From: an uncultured Mycoplasma sp.
Lineage (GTDB): Bacteria; Bacillota_I; Bacilli_A; Mycoplasmatales; Metamycoplasmataceae
Length of the DNA: 10,087 nt
Direction of reading: 5' to 3'
Assembly (NCBI GenBank): GCA_947041065.1
Contig: CAMRCV010000009.1
Location: 1-10,087 of the forward strand
Numbering within the stretch: position 1 is the first letter of the stretch; the number at the start of each line of letters is the position of its first letter. The notes below the pieces were generated by a model. The model made no database searches. It was not told the DNA's origin and was given only the letters and a program-made list of their open reading frames with translations. The translations under genes and the position numbers were made by a program. Positions 1 through 8,020 of this stretch are shown here, in pieces.

Positions 1-770
1 GCATCTTTTTGATTTTTAGCTTCAGGAATCGGGATTTGCATTTCTTTATAAATTTCTCCAATTGTTAATCCATGAAAAGGTTGGACTTTACTAACTATCG
101 AAAACATGACATCACCTTCATTACTTTTAACGCCTTCGCTATAGAATATCTTGTTAACATAATTAGGTTTTAATAAAAACTCTCTTGATGTAACAGAAGC
201 TTCTGATGCTTCAGAAATTACAATACTTAATTCTTCTGTTGAAGATTGACTTAACTCTGCCACCTTCCCTTTTTTAAGTTTTGATGAGATCAGAGCATAA
301 TCATCTGTTAGTGTTTTAATATTGGTTGAGGCGTCTAGTTCAACATATTTAAAATCAATAACCTTTCATTCAGACATTGGTTTGTCATATCTATATTCAT
401 AAAAAACATATAAAGTCTTTTGCATTTGGTTATATAAAGCTGATTTTTCAAAATTAGGTTCATCAAGAATTGCTTGGTCACTAATTGACCCTAATGAAAT
501 AATTTCTTTCGCTTTATATTTTCTGCCTTCATTATCAGGTTTTTTATATTTTATTAATCCAGTTACTTTTAATTGAATCCCTAATTTTTCAAAATTATTA
601 GGATTGTTTTTTTGTAATTTAATGTTGAAAACTTCTTTTTTAATAAGGTTTTCTAATTGTAATTTATCCTGAGATTCCAAGACATTTTGTGATGTCAAAA
701 TATCTTTAACTTTCTTATTCTTAATTTCTGCACATTTTCCAATTATTTGATCAAGTGTTATGTATTCCAT
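1..770 (-). CDS. Sau3AI/MutH-family endonuclease paralogue RE1, catalytic acids substituted, 3' end beyond window
   Basis: This gene is read right to left from ATG at 768-770 and leaves the window after about 256 codons; a TGA at 366-368 must be read as Trp. GGAGG ends four bases before the ATG. The protein is about two-thirds identical over its first 134 residues to RE2 (3012-4349), and the similarity continues to the window edge (KPNYVNKIFYSEGV, IYKEM). It therefore belongs to the Sau3AI-like GATC endonucleases with an N-terminal MutH-fold nuclease domain. In that family the metal site is D-x6-E-x-K, seen in RE2 as PDFEELGIELK. Here the same stretch is NNFEKLGIQLK: D becomes N59 (codon 594-596) and E becomes Q66 (573-575), with K68 kept. 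I infer a cleavage-dead DNA-binding protein, either a decaying copy or a regulatory subunit. It has no adjacent methyltransferase. The C-terminal half is not visible. Confidence 0.9.
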
Positions 771-857
771 GATGCCTCCAAATGTTAATATTTAATTAGC
801 ATTTTCTCTTTAAAACATATTATATTATGAATAAGTCAAAAGGGTTCAAGTTAAATG
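771..857. repeat. Divergent intergenic segment, copy 1 (matches 4350-4446)
   Basis: This stretch between the RE1 start and a plus-strand ATG at 855-857 aligns with the RE2/methyltransferase intergenic region. Shared blocks are CCTCCAAATG (the endonuclease RBS on the minus strand), CATTTT-TCTTT, a TATTATATTAT core and TCAAGTTAAATG (methyltransferase leader and start). Copy 2 has an extra block of about 10 bases near its middle. The conservation includes the leader of a methyltransferase that is no longer present, so this marks a duplicated RE-methyltransferase module. It probably still drives RE1 on the minus strand. Confidence 0.8.
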
Positions 858-875
858 TATAAATTATTAATATAA
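855..875 (+). pseudogene. Six-codon remnant of a lost methyltransferase start
   Basis: ATG at 855-857 follows AAAAGGGTTCAAGTTAA, which corresponds to AAAAAGGAATCAAGTTAA before the intact methyltransferase ATG at 4444. The frame reads M-Y-K-L-L-I and stops at TAA 873-875. None of the residues after Met match the methyltransferase (M-S-K-P-I-K), and no FAGVGG or PCQ motif appears downstream, where the CBASS promoter and operon begin. I read this as the 5' scar of the methyltransferase that once paired with RE1; the breakpoint lies within a few bases of the start codon. It could still be translated as a tiny peptide, but I see no sign that this matters. Confidence 0.6.
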
Positions 876-934
876 AACACAATTAGAAAACTTAATTTAG
901 TATATTTACATACTTTAATATATTTGAATAAAAA

Positions 935-971
935 TAAAATTAGCAATATTTAATTTTTATTGCTAATTTTA
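935..971. promoter_or_regulatory. 14-bp perfect inverted repeat over the CBASS promoter
   Basis: The left arm TAAAATTAGCAATA (935-948) and right arm TATTGCTAATTTTA (958-971) are perfect complements separated by the 9-base loop TTTAATTTT. The right arm ends two bases before a TATAAT at 973-978, and the loop lies where a -35 box would sit. An operator for a dimeric regulator, or a hairpin at the promoter, fits the position. A terminator for the lost methyltransferase transcript is the alternative, but there is no uninterrupted T-run after the right arm and the stem is GC-poor. Confidence 0.6.
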
Positions 972-972
972 G

Positions 973-978
973 TATAAT
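973..978 (+). promoter_or_regulatory. Probable -10 box of the CBASS operon
   Basis: A consensus TATAAT lies 34 bases before the CD-NTase start codon, leaving a leader of roughly 25-30 bases that carries the ribosome binding site. There is no good -35 hexamer at 17 bases upstream (TTAATT at best), common in AT-rich mollicute promoters. Assigned from position and consensus only. Confidence 0.45.
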
Positions 979-1012
979 TTAACTACACAAAAATAAAAAT
1001 AACGGAGAACAA

Positions 1013-1891
1013 ATGAGTCAAAAATATGTAAAAGAATTTATGGAAAAGAATATTAATCTTGATGTAGATAGATATATAAAAATAATAAAAACATACAAAA
1101 ATACAAAAGAATTATTAGAGAAGAGTGGTAATTTTGCAAAAATTTCAAAACAAGGCTCTGTTGCCACCAAGACATCAATAAGACCTAAAAATCCGGAACA
1201 TGAATATGATTTAGATGTAGCTGTTCAAATTAATAATAACAATTTTATATCTAAGAAAAATGAATTAGAAATTATATTAAAAAATGAATTTGGTAATAGA
1301 GTTTTTAGAAAAAATAAATGTGTTAATGTTGTTTGAAATAAAGAATTTAATGCTGATTATGTAATTATGCAAAATTTAAATAATCATCAGTCAATCTTTG
1401 ATGAAAGCAAAAACAAAGAAATAAAATCTGATAATTTAAATTTAATTAAAAATATTAATGATGTTTTTTCTAAGTCAACTAGTGATGCACTAAGAGATAC
1501 TTCTAAATTAATAAAATTTTATTTAAGACAACACAAGGAAGTTAGTGGGTTGATTCCTTCAATTGTACAAAATCTTTTGATTTGTGTTAATGCTGGATCT
1601 AAAGATTTGGGATATATGGGACAAATGACAACCACCATTTCTAACATTATTTATTTTTTAAATAATTTAAAAAATTCAGGCACAATTTTAAATACTTATA
1701 TAAATCCTTCTAACTCTAGTATAATAAATTTAAATATCAAAACTTTAATTGATATGCAAAATATTTCTTTAGTACTTCAGGACTTAAAAATAGATATTAT
1801 GAAGTTATCGTTAAGAGTGTTAAATATAAATTCAGAAATAAGGTCTAAAAATTTAGGTTCAGCAGTCACAGAAAAACCATGGAAGATTTAA
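1013..1891 (+). CDS. CBASS cyclic-oligonucleotide synthase (CD-NTase)
   Basis: This 292-aa cytosolic nucleotidyltransferase of the cGAS/DncV-like superfamily would make a cyclic oligonucleotide alarm signal on phage infection. One TGA (1334-1336) is read as Trp. Motifs in order: QGSVATKT, the G-S nucleotide-binding loop (G48, S49); EYDLDV with the two metal-binding aspartates D66 and D68; and ADYVI with a candidate third aspartate D115. The remainder is the helical C-terminal half, as expected for the family. The start is set by GGAG five bases before the ATG. The gene overlaps the E2-like gene by 13 bases and is first in a three-gene operon with a Cap15-type effector, which independently supports CBASS. 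The C-terminus ends EKPWKI rather than in the terminal glycine known from several E2-regulated CD-NTases. The nucleotide product and exact clade cannot be told by eye. Confidence 0.9.
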
Positions 1892-2427
1892 TTGAATACT
1901 TTAATTTAAATTTAGATTCAAATAAGTATTATTTTGTTTTTATAAAAAAAACACATATTTTTGAATTTCATTATAAAAACAGTTTGAAATGCCAATTATC
2001 AATAAAGAAAATTTATAAAATTAAAAACCCTAAATTACTAATTATAAATAAAGAAGATTTCTTTCATATTAAAGATGCGCATTTAGAATTTGATGGGAAA
2101 GCTTGTTTATCTTTAAGGACCGATGAAATCCTAACCCCTGAAGAAGTTTTGGTGAGAGTTATTGATTGATGTGAAAATTTATACAAAAGAAATATTGGGG
2201 AAATGGAATACCAAGACCATGGATATAGACATTACTTTGCCGGTGTTGTTGAAGAATATTTTTCACTTAATTCATTGCCTTTGTTGGAAGTGTATTGTCA
2301 TAAAGTTAATGAATATGATTTATTTAAGATCGCAAGAAAGAATGCCCATTTCAAAAATTACAGTAAAATTGATATGAAAAAAGAATGGAAAAATGTAAAG
2401 GAAAAATGAGATGAAATTATGAGTTAA
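1879..2427 (+). CDS. CBASS stand-alone E2-like conjugation protein
   Basis: This 182-aa protein needs two TGA codons (2167-2169, 2407-2409) read as Trp. Residues about 45-105 resemble prokaryotic E2 ubiquitin-conjugating-like proteins of CBASS: H68 is followed eight residues later by C76 in DGKACLSL, matching the H-x7-C pattern of the family, then a conserved-type Trp (IDWCE, W97). C76 would be the thioester-forming cysteine. In short type II CBASS such an E2 acts without E1 or JAB protease and links to or regulates the CD-NTase. The position between CD-NTase and effector fits that role. The ATG overlaps the CD-NTase end by 13 bases with no strong RBS, suggesting translational coupling. The C-terminal part (about 110-182, including QDHGYRHYFAG) is less familiar. 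Family assignment rests on one motif plus context. Confidence 0.72.
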
Positions 2428-3010
2428 GAAATTTATTATATTATTCAACCTTACTATGGCGGCAATGGCGGCTATATTTGTTATTGTTTTTTCTACATGA
2501 GATAATAATTATTATGCATATTTTGCGATAATTCCTATTGTTTTGCAGTTTTCTTTTAATGCTTTCATGAATATAATTCCGGATTATTCTACAAATAAAT
2601 ATTTACATTTTTTTTATGAACAATCTTTCGTTGGTTGTTATGAAGCTGATTTTAAATATAGCGCTTACATCAACAGTGATAAAAAGTTAATGCAAGGAAT
2701 GAATAAAATTTGATTTTCATTAGAAATAAGTGATGATGGTAAAATTATTAAAAAACAAAAAACAGTTGAAGGTAGTGATTCAACATCTGATAGTGAATCT
2801 TATATTGTATCTTCGTCTCAAGATAAAAAGACGATTGTAATATACTTGAAATACATTCAAAAAGCGAATTATAAAGACAACTCTGACCGAGTACATGACG
2901 GATATGAAATAATAGAGTTTGATAAAAAACAACAAAAAATAAAAAATTCTATATACTTCACTGAAAAACCTTCTGCAGGAGAAATAATTAATATTAAAAA
3001 AATAAAATAA
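2411..3010 (+). CDS. cap15: Cap15-like CBASS effector (2 TM plus beta-barrel)
   Basis: This 199-aa membrane protein appears only with TGA as Trp (three such codons, W4, W30 and W101). Two hydrophobic helices at about 8-28 and 36-56 are followed by a soluble, strand-rich domain from about 70 to 199. That domain shows the Cap15/S-2TM-beta signature: GCYEADF near its start, IVIYLKYIQ, VHDGYEIIEF (H162, G164), then IYFTEKPSAGEI (Y182, G190) near the end. In this family the barrel binds the cyclic nucleotide and the protein assembles in and damages the inner membrane; here it would act on the single mollicute membrane. The ATG at 2411 lies inside the E2 gene (17-base overlap), with AAAGGA eight bases before it. 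The stop codon is one base from the stop of the convergent RE2 gene, with no terminator hairpin visible. Confidence 0.82.
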
Positions 3011-3011
3011 A

Positions 3012-4349
3012 TTATTTTGAACTAATAACTTTGATAACATCTTCTACTTCGTTACTGTTTAATCAGTATTGATGATTAGTAATAATTTGATTAAAAGGAG
3101 TTGTTATAGTATCTTTTCCATTTTCGCCATGAGGTCTTAGGTGAAATCCTTGATTGTCGGATTTGTGAATTAAATTTGTAAATCTTTTTCCATTCTTAAC
3201 TTCTATATCCATTCCAAAAAGAAACTTTGATTTAGTGTCTTCATAAACAATTTTTGCTTTTTTAATTAATTCACTATCAAATTGAAAAAGTAAAACATCT
3301 TTTAAAATAGATTCATTTTCTCTTTTTTGTCATACGATAAATAAAAATTTATACGATGTTAAAAATGTATATAACTCACTTTCATCAAAAGGAATGTTAT
3401 CAATAAATTCTCTCAAATTAACATTCATTAACCCTATTTCTTCTTTTAATTTTCCGGTATTTTTTAATTCAATATTCTTTATCTTAAAAATACTTTGTTT
3501 AATGTTAGGGATTTTTGAATAACTATCAACGCCCATTATTTTGTTAATGATTTTTACTTTTTGATTTTTATCATTTGAAATTTCAATATTTAGTTTTTGA
3601 TAAATGTTGATCATACTCATTCCTTTAAAGGGTTGTATTTTATCAATAATAAAATTCATAACATCTGCTTCAGGTACTTCAACGCCTTCGCTATAAAATA
3701 TTTGGTTAACATGGTTTGGTTTTCAACTAAAAGCTCTAGGTTTTACTAATGTTTCAGAGTTAGGTTGTTTTACCAAAGATTTCCCTGTTCCTTTTGTACA
3801 TGCTCCTAATTGTTTAGTTAGTCCTTCGCTTAATTCTTCAGCTTTTCCATCTTTAATTTTTGAAAAAATAACATCATAATCTTCTGTTAGAGTTTTGATG
3901 TTGGTTGATAAATCCAATTCAACATATTTAAAATCAACAATTACTCATTCAGACATTGGTTTGTCATATCTGTATTCATAAAAAATATAAAGAGTTTTTT
4001 TCATTTTGAAATAGATGTGTGATTTTTCAAAAGTTGGTTCATCAAGAATAGAACCATAGTTAATCATCCCTAACGAGATTCTTTCTTTAGCTTTATATTT
4101 TCTACCTACATTATCAGGTTTTTTATATTTTATTAATCCAGTTACCTTTAATTCAATCCCTAATTCTTCAAAATCAGGGGCACTATTGTTGTTTACTTCA
4201 ATATGAAATACCTCTTTTTGAATTAAGTTACCCAGTTTGCCCTTATCTGCTGATATTAAAATATTTTCTTGAGAAACAATATCTTTTACTTTTTTGTTCT
4301 TAATTTCTTCACATTTTTTAAGTATTTGCTCAAGAGATGTATATTCCAA
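3012..4349 (-). CDS. Sau3AI-like type II restriction endonuclease RE2 (GATC)
   Basis: One 445-aa frame runs from a TTG start (4347-4349) to TAA at 3012-3014, with four TGA codons read as Trp; under the standard code it would look like three fragments. Sau3AI is about 490 aa, so the length fits. The TTG start is chosen because GGAGG lies four bases upstream and the protein then aligns with RE1 from residue 1. The N-terminal MutH-fold domain keeps the catalytic triad D59, E66, K68 in PDFEELGIELK, followed by KAKE. Near the C-terminus, HLRPH (403-407) followed by GENGKD resembles the RP-x-A-x-A-K region of MutH, as expected for the second MutH-like DNA-binding domain. With the divergent C5-methyltransferase it forms a restriction-modification pair, most likely recognising GATC. 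Specificity is inferred from family. Confidence 0.93.
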
Positions 4350-4443
4350 AATTCCTCCAAATGCAATTATTTATTTAATCTATAATTACCATTTTTTCTT
4401 TGTATGTTATTATATTATAATAACCAAAAAGGAATCAAGTTAA
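4350..4443. repeat. Divergent intergenic segment, copy 2, RE2/methyltransferase
   Basis: This region of under 100 bases lies between the divergent starts of RE2 (minus) and the methyltransferase (plus). It holds both ribosome binding sites (GGAGG on the minus strand; AAAAAGGA at 4426-4433 on the plus strand) and must contain both promoters. It is the intact counterpart of 771-857. The shared control region suggests that expression of nuclease and methyltransferase is balanced through overlapping promoters, since I see no C-protein gene nearby. Confidence 0.8.
4405..4421. promoter_or_regulatory. Overlapping divergent -10 cluster
   Basis: On the plus strand TGTTATTAT (4405-4413) is an extended -10, giving a leader of about 20-25 bases to the methyltransferase ATG; a second TATAAT at 4416-4421 is too close to the RBS to be the likely one. 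ATTATA at 4409-4414 and 4414-4419 reads TATAAT on the minus strand and could serve RE2. The same TATTATATTAT core survives in copy 1. Consensus match only. Confidence 0.4.
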
Positions 4444-5586
4444 ATGTCGAAACCAATTAAAGTAGTTGAATTATTTGCTGGTGTTGGTGGTTTCCGGGTA
4501 GCAGCTCAAAGATCAGGCAAAGATTTTGATTTTATTTGAGCTAATCAATGAGAACCAAATAAAAAAATTCAACATGCTTTCGATTGTTATGAAAGACATT
4601 TTGGAGTTTCAGATAAACACTCAAATGAAGATATTTCTATTGCTAAAGAACAAATTCCTAAAAAATTTGACCTTCTAGTCGGAGGATTTCCTTGTCAAGA
4701 TTATTCAGTAGCAACAACTAAGGCTAAAGGTATTGAAGGAATCAAAGGTGTTCTTTGATGAGAAATCGATTGAATATTAAAAAATCGTAATCCAAAATAT
4801 GTCTTACTTGAAAATGTAGATCGTTTATTAAAGTCTCCTGCCAAACAAAGAGGTAGAGATTTTGCCATCATCTTAAAATGTTTTAATGATAATGGTTATA
4901 ACGTGGAATGAATGGTTAATAATGGTTCTGATTTTGGTTTTTCACAAAGAAGAAAAAGAGTTTTCATCTTTGCTTACAAACAATCTCAGAAAAAACAAGA
5001 TATATTTAAGCGTGCTTTTAAGTTCGAGTTAATAGATAAACCACTAGAAGTTAATATAAATTCTTACAATGATTTACAAGACCTTTCTGATACCTATAGT
5101 GAGGGAAAGTTCTTAGAATATGGAGAGATGAAAAGCGGAATTGCAACAAGTTCAAAGTTTTTGAGCAAATATGAAGGTGAAAAACTTGTGCTTAGAGACA
5201 TTCTTATTCAACAAAATCTAAATAATGAGTTATTATTAACTAATCATCAATTTGAAAAAATGGAATATTATAAAAGTCACAAACGTCTCATAAGAGAAAA
5301 GAGTGATGGAACTAAATATAATTATTCTGAAGGTAAAATGAATTTGTATGATGATTTAGATAAAGCGGCTAGAACTATGTTAACTAGTGAAGCTACTTCC
5401 AATAGATCAACACATATTGTACAAACTAAGCAAGGGGCGAGATTTCTTTCTCCTGTTGAATGTGAACGTTTAAATGGATTTGATGATAATTGAACAGAAG
5501 GAATGCCAAATAGAGCAAGATACTTTACAATGGGTAATGCTCTAATTGTTGGCGTTGTTTCTGAGATAATGAAAAATATTAAATAA
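4444..5586 (+). CDS. DNA (cytosine-5)-methyltransferase, Sau3AI-type modification enzyme
   Basis: This 380-aa enzyme has seven TGA-encoded Trp residues. It carries the C5-methyltransferase motifs in order: I, ELFAGVGGFR (9-18, SAM binding); IV, GGFPCQDYS with nucleophile C84; VI, ENV (123-125); VIII, QRRKR (168-172); a target-recognition region of about 190-325; IX, RFLSPVECERLNGF; X, GNAL near the end. It would methylate cytosine in the host's copies of the RE2 site, inferred as GATC because RE2 is Sau3AI-like and lies divergently next door. M.Sau3AI is slightly longer (about 410 aa). The start has AAAAAGGA nine to ten bases upstream. Only 12 bases separate its stop from the next gene on the same strand, so it is probably co-transcribed with 5599-9262 and beyond. 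Confidence 0.96.
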
Positions 5587-5598
5587 TAAGGATTTTTA

Positions 5599-8019
5599 AT
5601 GAGAACAATTTGAGATTTACATATCATTAAAGATAAAAATATTTCAATTAAGCTTATTGAAAAATGAGATGAAATTGGAATTGAAATAAGTGATTTTTAC
5701 AATAAAACTTATAAAATAGAAGGAAAAATCATGAATGATATTGCTGATTTTTTGATAGAAAATAAATTTAAACAACCATTTAATAACTTAGGTATTTTAT
5801 GTAAATATAATTTAACAGAATCAATCCTAAAACACCTTGACAATAATTTGGATTTAGATATTTTGCTGTTGCTTAAAAATAATAATATTTCTTTGTATAA
5901 TAAAAATACAAAAAACCTTGAAGGTGTTTCTTTGGAAAAAATGGAAACAGCCTTATCTTTATATTCACAAAGTGAAGATTATTTTGACATAAAAAATCTA
6001 GCATCTATATATGAAAACATAGAAGATCAAGGAAGTAGCATTACTTCTTTGATAAATAAAACTTCTCTAGATCCAGAAATTGTTTTTCAAAATATTGATA
6101 AACTTATTTTAAATAAAGTTGTATTTCCATCGCCAGAAGGAGTAAGAAAAGTTTCTTATGGTACGACAACCAAAATGGATATTATGACAGTTGTAAACGA
6201 TAATATAGACTCGCACTCATTATCTTATAAATGTATTTCATTGATTTTGAAAAAATATAATTTTTCAAAAATATCCCAAGAATTAAATCTTAACTCTAGA
6301 GAAGTCAAAAAAATGTGCAAACCTCTATATGATTTTAAAATTTTAAATAAAAATTCGTCTTTATACTTTAATATGATTTATGACTTTAATGTTCCTTCTC
6401 AAATATTTTGTGAAATATTTGAGATTAATATTGAAACGTATAATTACCTAAAATATTTTTACAAAAAAGTTAACAGTGAAGATGACGGAGAATACAATGA
6501 AATTAATTTTTTTAATGAGTTAAATATTGATCAAAAAGAGGCTTATTTGAAATATAATAATTTAATTTTTGAAAACAACGAATTGATAAAAATAAATTTT
6601 CATGAAATATTAAATTTGTTTATCCACCTTAACAAGGGCAAAGTTTTTCATATTGAACAATTAGAAAAAGAGTTCATTGAATTTGCAATGGAGCGAAATT
6701 TGATAATTGAAAAAGGTAGAAATACAATTGCTAAATTAGAAAGAAATGAAAGTCTAATTTTATCTTTTGGAAAAGAAGTCAGGTATTATGATTATTCTTT
6801 GATTGATAAAAATGTATTGTCAAATATAGAAGATATTCTTTTAAATTATAAGGGTTTATATTCAAGTAAGTATTTTTATGATAAACACACATTTTTCAAA
6901 CATGATTTAGATATTTGAAATCATTATGAATTACATAATTTAATTAAAAAATATTTTAGCGATATACAGAATAAAGGTATTTTAATTAAAAGGATGCCAA
7001 ATATTTTAATTGGTTATAAAGATAAAAAAGAATTTTATAAGCAATTAATTTTCGAATTGGCTCCTATCAAAGAAAATGATTTTTATAATATGCTAAATTT
7101 GGAATATGGAAATGATATACCTACTCTAAAATCAAATTTACCAGTTTTACTTTCAAAATACCACATCAATAATGAATATATAATTGACTTTATGTCATTG
7201 ACAGATATTCAAGAAAATAACATCCTTAATGAGTTGCATAAAGGCGACATCCAACAAGATATTATTTCGATCGATATTGTTAAATCAATTTTCAATCAAT
7301 TTAACATACCAGAAGAAATGTTTCATAATAAAAATATTTTAAAATTAGGTTATAAAATTGAAAAATCTTATATTTTCAAAAAAGAATACAACTATTTTAC
7401 AGATGCAATTGCTGCTGAAATGATTGGAAAAGGAATGTTTGATAAAAATATTTTCACAAAATATAATAGGTATGAATATATGGATAAATTGTTAAAAGAT
7501 AAAAAAATCTTTCATTTTACAAAAAACAAGTGCATAACCAGAGAAAAATTATTAAGCAACAAATTCAATGAAAATTTATTGAATGAATTACTTAGCAGTT
7601 TAAATAATATTCATGAAGAATTGGGTGAAAGATTTTACTCTGTAAAAATGATCAGAAATGAAATGAATGAGAAGTGAGATGATTTTGGATTTGAAGATTA
7701 TTTTTTCGAATCTTTATTAGAGCACGCTTTGGAATGAATGGTAATTAGAACCACGAACAAAATATTTTATAAAGAAAAAAAAGTAATTACAAACTCTAGT
7801 TTCATTGAATATTTAGTTAGTGAGTTTGGTTCTGTTTCTAACAGAGATTTGAGTTATCATTTGGAAGATAAATATTTTATTATTATTGAAGAAGATAAAT
7901 TGGAAGTTTATCTAAAAAAATGCGATAATATTTATTACAACAACGAATTAAAGAAAAGTTTTATTGATAAAGATAAATATTATGATGAATTAGAAAAATT
8001 TGATGAAAGCAAGGTTTAA
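5599..8019 (+). CDS. 806-aa uncharacterised helical protein with HTH-like segment
   Basis: A single frame from ATG 5599 to TAA 8017-8019 carries five TGA Trp codons; read with the standard code it would break into four pieces. AAGG lies seven bases before the ATG, just after the methyltransferase stop. I do not recognise a named family. The protein is Lys/Asn/Ile-rich and mostly predicted helix, with no signal peptide, clear membrane segment or Walker motif. Residues about 221-243 (NFSKISQELNLNSREVKKMC) look like a helix-turn-helix of the sigma region 4/LuxR kind, and a nearby stretch (FCEIFEINIETYNYLKYFYK) looks like a second helical repeat. WDEIGIEISDF near residue 23 and WDDFGFEDYFF near the end may be related elements. 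It is followed after one base by the ParB-like gene. I infer a DNA-binding or scaffold role in a module with the ParB-like and PLD proteins. Confidence 0.9.
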
Positions 8020-8020
8020 T

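Noticed and set aside
935..971. Intrinsic terminator
   Set aside because: The stem is GC-poor and not followed by a T-run but by a TATAAT box two bases on; an operator-like role fits better, though not excluded.
2162..2377. Separate small plus-strand protein in the middle of the E2-like gene
   Set aside because: It lies in another frame; the E2-like frame continues through TGA=Trp to 2427.
2780..3040. Open frame on the minus strand rich in Phe/Tyr, resembling a membrane protein
   Set aside because: It is the antisense of the Cap15-like gene; the plus frame has family motifs, an RBS and a tight operon position.
3012..4349. Three broken endonuclease fragments (pseudogene)
   Set aside because: All fragments are in the same frame and the breaks are TGA codons, read as Trp in code 4; the whole frame is intact to TAA.
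5322..5627. Minus-strand open frame across the methyltransferase end
   Set aside because: Antisense to conserved motifs IX and X of the methyltransferase; no RBS or recognisable product.
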